Source: Clostridiales bacterium (lineage in GTDB: Bacteria > Bacillota > Clostridia > Christensenellales > Aristaeellaceae). From it: 64,000 nt of DNA. The translations under genes were made by a program, and so were the position numbers. Location: contig SVGY01000001.1 of the NCBI GenBank assembly GCA_015056145.1, forward strand, positions 186,001 to 250,000. The letters are read 5' to 3'. The stretch's first letter is position 1, and every line of letters begins with the position of its first letter. Shown piece after piece: positions 58,440 to 64,000 of this stretch. Under the pieces are notes generated by a model. That model was not told the DNA's origin. It saw only the letters and a program-made list of their open reading frames with translations, and did not search any database.

Positions 58440-59258
58440 TCAGTGGAACCATTTCAGGAAATGCTCCACTGGCACTCCCGCAATGATCATCCTCAGCGCC
58501 ATGATGACCAGCAGGTGCAGGGGATAAATGGCATAGCCCAGCCACTTGGGCAGCTTGAGGCCACTCTTTGTGGGAATGAGGATCAGCGGCAGGGCCAGAA
58601 GGGCCATGGCCTGCCGGCGGAAGATCGGCTTGAGCATATCGCCAATGCCCCGCATCCTGAGGAAAGTGAGTTTCACACCAAAAAGGGTGGTGATACTGCT
58701 ATTGCCGCCCCAGAAAAGGCAGAAGGCAAAGAAGGTGGCCGCAAGGCCGCCCGGGGTCTTACGGGCCAGATAGAGCAGCAGGATAAAGGTAAGGCCTTTC
58801 CAGCCGTAATCAATATCGATGCCCAGATGCACATCCAACACATAGATCAGCCCATAGCAAAGCACCGGAGCCCAGATCTGGCTAAGGTATTTGCCCCAGC
58901 GGATGCCCTGAATGGCAAGGGTGGCAATGAACAAAAGGAACAGAATACTGAAATAGTTCCAGGGATGATCCATTGCCATCATATAGATAGGCTGGGAAAT
59001 AACTGCAAGGCAGAAAAGGCGCAGACAGTACTCGAAGGGGTGGCGGGTCTTCACATTGCCCACAACAAGGCACCAGGCATACAGCGGCAGGGCAATGCGG
59101 CCCAGAATGCGCAGCTCGTTGACACCGGGCAGAATTTTTGCGCCGATGTGATCGGTGAGCATAAACACCAGCGCAAGCACCTTCAAAAGGCCCGTATCAA
59201 GATTTCCGCCCAGCTCTTCCCGGTTGGGTTTCAGGCTGAGTTCACGGTTTTCGTTCAT
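58440..59258 (-). CDS. TraX family membrane protein
   Basis: A 272-aa protein with about eight TM helices, typical of the TraX/acyltransferase-like family: TGLLKVLALVFMLTDHIGAK at the start and GWKGLTFILLLYLARKTPGG, GYAIYPLHLLVIMALRMI near the end. TraX of F plasmid acetylates pilin; chromosomal Clostridia homologues are of unknown function and possibly O-acetylate cell-surface material. No conjugation genes are near. Start ATG 59258. Confidence 0.82.
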   Translation of the reverse strand: MNENRELSLKPNREELGGNLDTGLLKVLALVFMLTDHIGAKILPGVNELRILGRIALPLYAWCLVVGNVKTRHPFEYCLRLFCLAVISQPIYMMAMDHPWNYFSILFLLFIATLAIQGIRWGKYLSQIWAPVLCYGLIYVLDVHLGIDIDYGWKGLTFILLLYLARKTPGGLAATFFAFCLFWGGNSSITTLFGVKLTFLRMRGIGDMLKPIFRRQAMALLALPLILIPTKSGLKLPKWLGYAIYPLHLLVIMALRMIIAGVPVEHFLKWFH

Positions 59259-59391
59259 TTTGCATCACGCTACTTTTTCTTCTTGTCCGGCGCAGAATAC
59301 CGGCAACACCGGATTATATCATACAACCTGTAAAAAAGACAGTGTTCATTCCATTTTCACAATGGATACCATATCTTTTCTTTCGCCCCTC

Positions 59392-59420
59392 TTGCGCTGA
59401 AAAGCAGGCCCTGCTATAAT
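59392..59420 (+). promoter_or_regulatory. sigma-A promoter of the mrfA-mrfB operon
   Basis: TTGCGC (59392-59397), 17-bp spacer, TATAAT (59415-59420), 66 bp before the mrfA start. No LexA-type box was seen. Confidence 0.68.
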
Positions 59421-59485
59421 GAATTTAGCGCACATTTGTTCGCATGTTTATGGCGGCGTATTTCATACAGAAACGAGGTTTTACC

Positions 59486-61771
59486 ATGAATCTGGATCAA
59501 CTGCTGAACTCCCTCCGGCAAAACCGTTCCTTTATGGACTGCGTTACCCATTGGCGTACCCTTCCCGCCTCCGATGGCAGCTATGCGGATTTTCCTGTTT
59601 CCATGGATGAACGCATTCAGAAAGTGCTTCAAAAAAAAGGTATCTTCCGGCTGTATACCCATCAGGCGGAAAGTTTCCGGCTGGCTGAAGAGAAAAAGGA
59701 TTTCGTGGTGGTTACCCCCACTGCCAGCGGCAAAACCCTCTGCTATAACCTGCCTGTGCTCAGCGCCATTCTGAAAAACCCGGATGCACGGGCGCTGTAC
59801 CTATTCCCCACCAAAGCCCTCAGCGCCGACCAGGTCAGCGGCCTTTACCAGATGATCACCGATCTGGACATGGATATCAAGGCCTACACCTACGACGGCG
59901 ACACTCAGGCCGTCGCCCGCAAAGCGATCCGTCAGGCAGGACACATCGTTGTTACCAACCCGGATATGCTCCACGCCAATATGCTGCCCCATCACACCAA
60001 ATGGGTGAAATTGTTTGAAAACCTGGAATACATCGTCATCGACGAGATCCACACCTACCGGGGTGTATTCGGTTCCCATCTGGCCAACGTGCTGCGCAGG
60101 CTCATGCGTCTTTGCGCCTTTTACGGCAGCCATCCCCGGTTCATCCTGTGCAGCGCCACCATTCAGAATCCGGTGGAGCTGGCTCAGTCCCTGACCGGGC
60201 GCACCATCACCCCCATTACCGAAAACGGAGCGCCCATGGGCGAAAGGCACTTTATTTTCTACAATCCGCCGGTGGTCAATAAGCAGCTGGGCATCCGCAA
60301 GGGCGTGGTAAACGAGGCTCTTTCCCTTGCCCAAACACTGATGAGCAACCAGATCCCCACCATTCTTTTTGCCAAAAGCCGGGTACAGGTGGAGGTGCTT
60401 ACCAGGCGACTGAAGGATTCGGTGAAGGATGCATACGGCTTCTCGCCAAGAGTCCGAGGGTACCGGGGCGGTTACCTGCCCAGTGAACGCCGGGAGATTG
60501 AAAAAGGCCTCCGGGCAGGCGAGGTGGACATGGTAGTATCCACCAATGCGCTGGAGCTGGGCATTGACATCGGCAGCCTGAATGCCTGCATTCTCTGCGG
60601 TTATCCCGGCACCATTGCTTCCACCTGGCAGCAGGCCGGACGTGCCGGGCGGCGCAAGGATACCGCCGTTACCTTTCTGGTGGCTTCTTCTGCGGCCCTG
60701 GATCAGTACATCATCGAACACCCGGACTATTTCTTCGGTGCATCGCCGGAAAATGCACTGGTGGCCCCCAACAACCTCTATATCCTTCTTTCCCACCTGA
60801 AATGCTCCGCTTACGAGCTGCCTTTCCAGGACGGTGAAACCTTCGGCGGCATGGCAGATACTGCCGAGTGCCTCGAATATCTGACAGAAAACAACATCCT
60901 GCGCCATTTGAACGGAAAGTACTACTGGATGGAGGAAGATCTTCCTTCCGGAGAGATCTCCCTGCGCAGCGCCACCAGTGAAAACTTTGTTATCATCGAC
61001 ATCACCAACCCTGCTCATCACCGTGTTATCGGCGAGATGGACCGCTTTACCGTGCCCATGCTGCTGCACGAAAATGCCATCTACATGCACGAAGCCCGTC
61101 AGTATCAGGTGGAAAAGCTGGATTTCGATGCATGCAAGGCCTTCATCCGGGCCGTGGATGTGGACTACTACACCGACGCAGACATGAACGTGAGTCTGCA
61201 CATTCTGGATGATCTTGAAACCCGACAGACCAAAAGCGGCGTTGGCGTTACCCTGGGCGAGCTCCGGGTGAGCACCATTGTGAAGATATTCAAAAAAATG
61301 AAGCTGGATACCCACGAAAATCTTGGTTTTGGCCAGGTTATGCTGCCTCAGACCGACATGCACACCGTGGGCATGTGGTGGACCATTCCCGATTCGCTGG
61401 CGGCACGCTATTCCAACGACGAACTGCAGGGGGCGCTGGTGGGTGTTGCCAATCTGCTTGGCATTGTAGCGCCGCTTTATCTGATGTGCTCCCCCCGGGA
61501 CATCCGTGTGGTGTACCAGGTAAAAGCGCCCATTACCGATAAGCCCACCATCTTCCTTTACGATTCTTTCCCCGGCGGTGTGGGGCTGAGCGAAAAGGCT
61601 TTCTCCATGCAGGAATTGCTTCTGGAGCAGGCTTTGCAGGTGCTTGCCCAGTGCGGTTGCGGGGAAGGCTGCCCCAGCTGCGTGGGCCCGGTGGTGGAGG
61701 TGGGTGCAGGCGGCAAGGCTGCCGCCGAAGCTGTGCTGAAGGAGTTGCTTGGCCAATGGCAGGACTTTTAA
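59486..61771 (+). CDS. mrfA: DEAD/DEAH helicase with DUF1998 domain (MrfA/YprA family)
   Basis: A 761-aa SF2 helicase. The start is ATG 59486 behind GAGG; the upstream ATG at 59444 is not needed. Motifs: Q-like YTHQAESF, Walker A TPTASGKT, DEIH box (VIDEIHTYRG), CSATIQNP, TNALELGIDIG and QQAGRAGRR. The C-terminal DUF1998 region includes CGCGEGCPSCVGP, a zinc-binding Cys set. In Bacillus subtilis, MrfA with MrfB repairs mitomycin-type DNA damage. The stop overlaps the start of mrfB by 16 bp. Confidence 0.92.
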   Translation: MNLDQLLNSLRQNRSFMDCVTHWRTLPASDGSYADFPVSMDERIQKVLQKKGIFRLYTHQAESFRLAEEKKDFVVVTPTASGKTLCYNLPVLSAILKNPDARALYLFPTKALSADQVSGLYQMITDLDMDIKAYTYDGDTQAVARKAIRQAGHIVVTNPDMLHANMLPHHTKWVKLFENLEYIVIDEIHTYRGVFGSHLANVLRRLMRLCAFYGSHPRFILCSATIQNPVELAQSLTGRTITPITENGAPMGERHFIFYNPPVVNKQLGIRKGVVNEALSLAQTLMSNQIPTILFAKSRVQVEVLTRRLKDSVKDAYGFSPRVRGYRGGYLPSERREIEKGLRAGEVDMVVSTNALELGIDIGSLNACILCGYPGTIASTWQQAGRAGRRKDTAVTFLVASSAALDQYIIEHPDYFFGASPENALVAPNNLYILLSHLKCSAYELPFQDGETFGGMADTAECLEYLTENNILRHLNGKYYWMEEDLPSGEISLRSATSENFVIIDITNPAHHRVIGEMDRFTVPMLLHENAIYMHEARQYQVEKLDFDACKAFIRAVDVDYYTDADMNVSLHILDDLETRQTKSGVGVTLGELRVSTIVKIFKKMKLDTHENLGFGQVMLPQTDMHTVGMWWTIPDSLAARYSNDELQGALVGVANLLGIVAPLYLMCSPRDIRVVYQVKAPITDKPTIFLYDSFPGGVGLSEKAFSMQELLLEQALQVLAQCGCGEGCPSCVGPVVEVGAGGKAAAEAVLKELLGQWQDF

Positions 61772-62925
61772 ACAAGCTGCGCATGATGGATGCGGCTCCC
61801 GCCAAACCGGCGCCTGCCGCACAAAAAACCCGGGAATCCACCACAAGTTTCTACCATAAAGAAGACATTTTTCCGGTGTCCCTTTTTCCAGATAGGGACT
61901 GTCTCGCTTCCGGGCTGCTCCGGCAGGTTTTTGGCGGCGATTTTCCTGATAATGTATCGCCTGAGGACATCCTGTTTTTCGATACGGAAACCACCGGTCT
62001 TTCCGGCGGCGTGGGCACAGTGGCTTTCCAGCTGGGGCTTGGGTATTTCACTCCTTCCGGCTTTGTGGTGGAGCAGATGCTCATGCACGACTATCCCGAA
62101 GAGCCGGAAATGCTTGCCCTGCTGGCATCACGCTTCCGGCGTTTTCCCGTACTGTGCAGCTTTAACGGCAAAACCTTCGACGTACCGCTGATCCGCAGCC
62201 GCTTCCTGATGAACCGCCTTAAGGACGACTGCATTCCAGAAAGCCATGCAGATGTACTCTATCCTGCAAGGCGCATATGGAAGCTGCGACTCCGGCAATG
62301 CAATCTGGGCAATTTGGAAACCCAGCTCCTTGGCGTGCAGCGAGAGGACGACCTGCCGGGGTACCTTGTGCCCCAGACCTATTTCCAATACCTGAAGGAC
62401 GGAAACTTTGAACCCCTTCAGGGCATCCTTAACCACAACAAGCAGGATATTATCTCGCTGGCGCAGTTGTTTTTCTTCCTGCTCAATCAAGTTCAGCAGC
62501 CGGAAAGCATGGAAGAAAAGGAAGATTTGTTTTCCTGGGCCCGTTCGCTGGAAAAACAGGGTCAACGGCAGAAAACCGCCCATCTGTACCGCCTCTGCTC
62601 CGGCAGCGCCATACAGGGCGATGCCTTCAAAGCCTTATCCCGCCTGGAAAAGCAGGATGGCAATTACCACTCTTCCGTTCTCCTGCTGGAAACCATGCTC
62701 CGTGAAGGCAACGACCGGGTTTATGCCTGCGAGGCCCTGGCAAAGCTGTACGAGCACCAGCTTCGGGATATCAGCAAAGCCCTCAGCTATACCCGCCAGG
62801 CTCTTTTGTATCTGGCAGAGCCCTCCCTTCGGCAGGGGGAGGCTGTACAAGAAAGGAAAAATGCGTTACAATACCGTTATGAGCGTTTGCGGCGCAAGCT
62901 GAGCCGCAGTTCGCAGTCAATCTAA
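61756..62925 (+). CDS. mrfB: RNase H-like exonuclease MrfB/YprB
   Basis: A 389-aa protein. ATG 61756 overlaps the mrfA stop. The exonuclease domain has the DEDD-type residues: FFDTETTGLSGGVGTVAFQL (Asp, Glu), FNGKTFDVPLIRSRF (Asp) and NHNKQDIISLAQ (final Asp), with LRQCNLGNLETQLLGVQRED between. The C-terminal 140 residues are a TPR-like helical region. MrfB acts with the MrfA helicase in mitomycin-damage repair. TPR gene follows 27 bp later. Confidence 0.9.
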   Translation: MAGLLNKLRMMDAAPAKPAPAAQKTRESTTSFYHKEDIFPVSLFPDRDCLASGLLRQVFGGDFPDNVSPEDILFFDTETTGLSGGVGTVAFQLGLGYFTPSGFVVEQMLMHDYPEEPEMLALLASRFRRFPVLCSFNGKTFDVPLIRSRFLMNRLKDDCIPESHADVLYPARRIWKLRLRQCNLGNLETQLLGVQREDDLPGYLVPQTYFQYLKDGNFEPLQGILNHNKQDIISLAQLFFFLLNQVQQPESMEEKEDLFSWARSLEKQGQRQKTAHLYRLCSGSAIQGDAFKALSRLEKQDGNYHSSVLLLETMLREGNDRVYACEALAKLYEHQLRDISKALSYTRQALLYLAEPSLRQGEAVQERKNALQYRYERLRRKLSRSSQSI

Positions 62926-62952
62926 CCTGTATTTTGGGAAGGAGATCGTTTC

Positions 62953-63666
62953 ATGTCCCTGTCTACCACCTTCAAAGCCCGCAAAGCTCACAAAGCCCAT
63001 CATGAGGGCCGCATCGAAGAAGCTCTCAAGCTCTACGAAGAATGCGTCAATGAAGACCTGAAGGATGTCCAGATCCTTCTGGGGTACTCCCTTTTGCTTT
63101 TGCGTTTGGGCGAATATACCAAAGCCCGGGAACTGCTGGTAAAGATTCAGCGGTACCCCATGAAGCCCGAGCAGAAAATCAGCCTGTATGTAAACTATGC
63201 TGCCGCCATTTACCGCCTGGGCGAAGAGGACAAAGCCATCGAGTTTCTGGAAAAACAACATGCCAAGGGCGAAAGCGGCCTTGTGTACGAAACTCTGGGC
63301 TACCTCTATGTGGAACACGGCGATTTTGACAAGGCACTGGAATACAACCTCAAGGCGCTGGAATACGACGAGGAAGACGCCGTCACGCTGGATAACCTGG
63401 GTCAGGCCTACTACCGCCTGAAGGGCGACAAGGAAACCGCCAAAAAATATTTCGATCAGGCCATCAAGCTCAAGCCCAGCCAGATTGATACCCGCTATTT
63501 CCTTGCCCTTTACGATATCGAGGCTGGCAACACGGAAAAAGCCCGGGAAACCCTGGAAGAGCTTCTCAAAGCCCGCATTTCTCCCCTGAATTACGCCACC
63601 CTCGAGCGGATTCAGTCCCAGCTGAACGCCCTTGGTACAGGAGCGGCAGGAGCACTGCAAAACTAA
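62953..63666 (+). CDS. TPR-repeat protein
   Basis: A 237-aa tetratricopeptide protein with about six TPR units (e.g. GRIEEALKLYEECVNEDLKD, GDFDKALEYNLKALEYDEED, GDKETAKKYFDQAIKLKPSQ). No signal peptide or TM segment. It is the third gene of the mrfA-mrfB operon, 27 bp after mrfB with GGAGA upstream, and might be a scaffold for the repair complex; this is inference from position. A strong terminator follows. Confidence 0.85.
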   Translation: MSLSTTFKARKAHKAHHEGRIEEALKLYEECVNEDLKDVQILLGYSLLLLRLGEYTKARELLVKIQRYPMKPEQKISLYVNYAAAIYRLGEEDKAIEFLEKQHAKGESGLVYETLGYLYVEHGDFDKALEYNLKALEYDEEDAVTLDNLGQAYYRLKGDKETAKKYFDQAIKLKPSQIDTRYFLALYDIEAGNTEKARETLEELLKARISPLNYATLERIQSQLNALGTGAAGALQN

Positions 63667-63709
63667 CTTTTTTTCTTAGTAAAATTGAACTTGGAATGTA
63701 TTTTCTATG

Positions 63710-63740
63710 CGGAGCCTTTCGGATGAAAGGTTCCGTTTTT
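63710..63740 (+). terminator. intrinsic terminator of the mrfA-mrfB-TPR operon
   Basis: An 11-bp stem CGGAGCCTTTC / GAAAGGTTCCG (63710-63720, 63725-63735) with a 4-nt loop and a T-run. Its CGGAGCC arm resembles the site-3 hairpin, but there is no 164-bp element here. Confidence 0.88.
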
Positions 63741-63807
63741 GTTGTATGGCAAGGGTTTTCGCCAAAATCCCGCCTTGTTTATTCAGCAAATTTTCGCACG
63801 GAAACTA

Positions 63808-63836
63808 TTGACATACACATGGGGTTATGGTTAAAT
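63808..63836 (+). promoter_or_regulatory. possible promoter of the right-edge Xre gene
   Basis: TTGACA (63808-63813), 17-bp spacer, TTAAAT (63831-63836). The -35 is consensus; the -10 is weak. Confidence 0.45.
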
Positions 63837-63848
63837 ACATACTGTTTT

Positions 63849-63873
63849 GAAAGTTTACTATTTCTAAACTTTC
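63849..63873. promoter_or_regulatory. palindromic operator upstream of the Xre gene
   Basis: A perfect 9-bp inverted repeat, GAAAGTTTA and TAAACTTTC, with a 7-bp spacer (63849-63857, 63865-63873). It lies between the promoter and the TTG start at 63915, and is probably the autoregulatory site of the Xre regulator. Confidence 0.65.
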
Positions 63874-63914
63874 CATCCTGAAAAATCACTTTGAAAAGAA
63901 ATGAGGGGGATGCA

Positions 63915-64000
63915 TTGAAGATTGGCGAAAAGCTAAAAGAACTTCGCATACAGCGCAATCTTACCCAGGAGGAGCTGGCAGACCGTTGCGAGCTGAGCAA
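63915..64000 (+). CDS. Xre-family regulator (5' part only)
   Basis: The start of a rightward gene that runs off the window. TTG 63915 follows GAGGGGG and gives MKIGEKLKELRIQRNLTQEE then LADRCELSK, the N-terminal helices of a HTH_3 domain. The remainder, including any cupin or peptidase domain, is outside the window. Its upstream palindrome (63849-63873) suggests autoregulation. Confidence 0.8.
   Translation, partial: MKIGEKLKELRIQRNLTQEELADRCELS

Noticed and set aside
58440..59258. Conjugative element, suggested by the TraX-like gene
   Set aside because: No relaxase, coupling protein, integrase or other transfer gene is nearby; chromosomal TraX-like genes are common in Clostridia.
63710..63740. 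A fourth element site, because the hairpin resembles the site-3 hairpin
   Set aside because: There is a single hairpin with an intact U-tract and no 164-bp sequence; the similarity is limited to CGGAGCC arms common among terminators.

Overview
The window looks like a chromosome segment of a spore-forming Clostridia-type Bacillota of moderate-to-high GC. Supporting this are sporulation genes (ytfJ/gerW, a dacF-like carboxypeptidase, a bofA-like gene, GerMN lipoproteins), Gram-positive housekeeping blocks (cggR-pgk-tpiA-gpmI, xseA-xseB-ispA, asp23-amaP-DUF2273-nusB), sigma-A promoters of TTGACA-17-TATAAT type, intrinsic terminators and frequent TTG/GTG starts. No species is assigned.

Layout. 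1-8.7 kb: end of a VWA gene, a two-TM protein, a large secreted SH3/Ig-like protein, then a chaperone cluster read leftward (DnaK, DUF5685, a J protein with a Gly/Tyr/Ser-rich linker and a Cys-rich tail, a zinc-ribbon membrane protein). 8.8-11 kb: DUF2953-ytfJ-dacF. 11.1-12.5 kb: two identical tRNA-Lys genes, each with promoter and terminator, bracket an Xre regulator and a 39-aa Cys protein. 12.6-18.1 kb: WG-repeat protein, flavoprotein, two overlapping glycosyltransferases. 18.3-22.7 kb: phosphate transporter, its DUF47 partner, and a Ca2+ P-type ATPase. 23-31 kb: phosphatase, SH3 protein, PRC-barrel protein, AI-2E-type exporter, secreted repeat protein, TetR regulator with two operators, PfkB kinase, MATE exporter. 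31-40.8 kb: alanine dehydrogenase, a two-component system with two GerMN lipoproteins, a CapA-like protein, an unknown protein, an AraC-type protein and methionine aminopeptidase. 40.8-45.7 kb: the glycolytic operon cggR-pgk-tpiA-gpmI with a tandem CggR-type operator. 45.8-59.3 kb: bofA-like, thiI, cysteine desulfurase, ispA, xseB, xseA, folD, a TsaD-like gene, nusB, the Asp23 envelope-stress block, hisS, a radical SAM gene, TraX-like. 59.4-64 kb: mrfA-mrfB-TPR operon and the start of an Xre regulator.

The most notable feature is a 164-bp, hairpin-rich element present three times (1306-1469, 22774-22937 reversed, 26809-26972), with one substitution among the copies. Each copy sits between two direct copies of the LOCAL transcription-terminator hairpin. 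The hairpin differs from site to site (27, 30 and 32 bp), so insertion appears to have duplicated the whole terminator. The element has imperfect terminal inverted repeats and no convincing gene. I interpret it as a small non-autonomous mobile element that targets terminator hairpins and makes unusually long target duplications. I do not recognise it as a named family.

Other points of interest: a CggR regulon without gapA or eno and with a hairpin in every intercistronic gap; two genes whose only well-placed start is AUU or AUC; a CapA-like protein lacking most expected metal ligands; and clean palindromic operators for TetR and Xre regulators.
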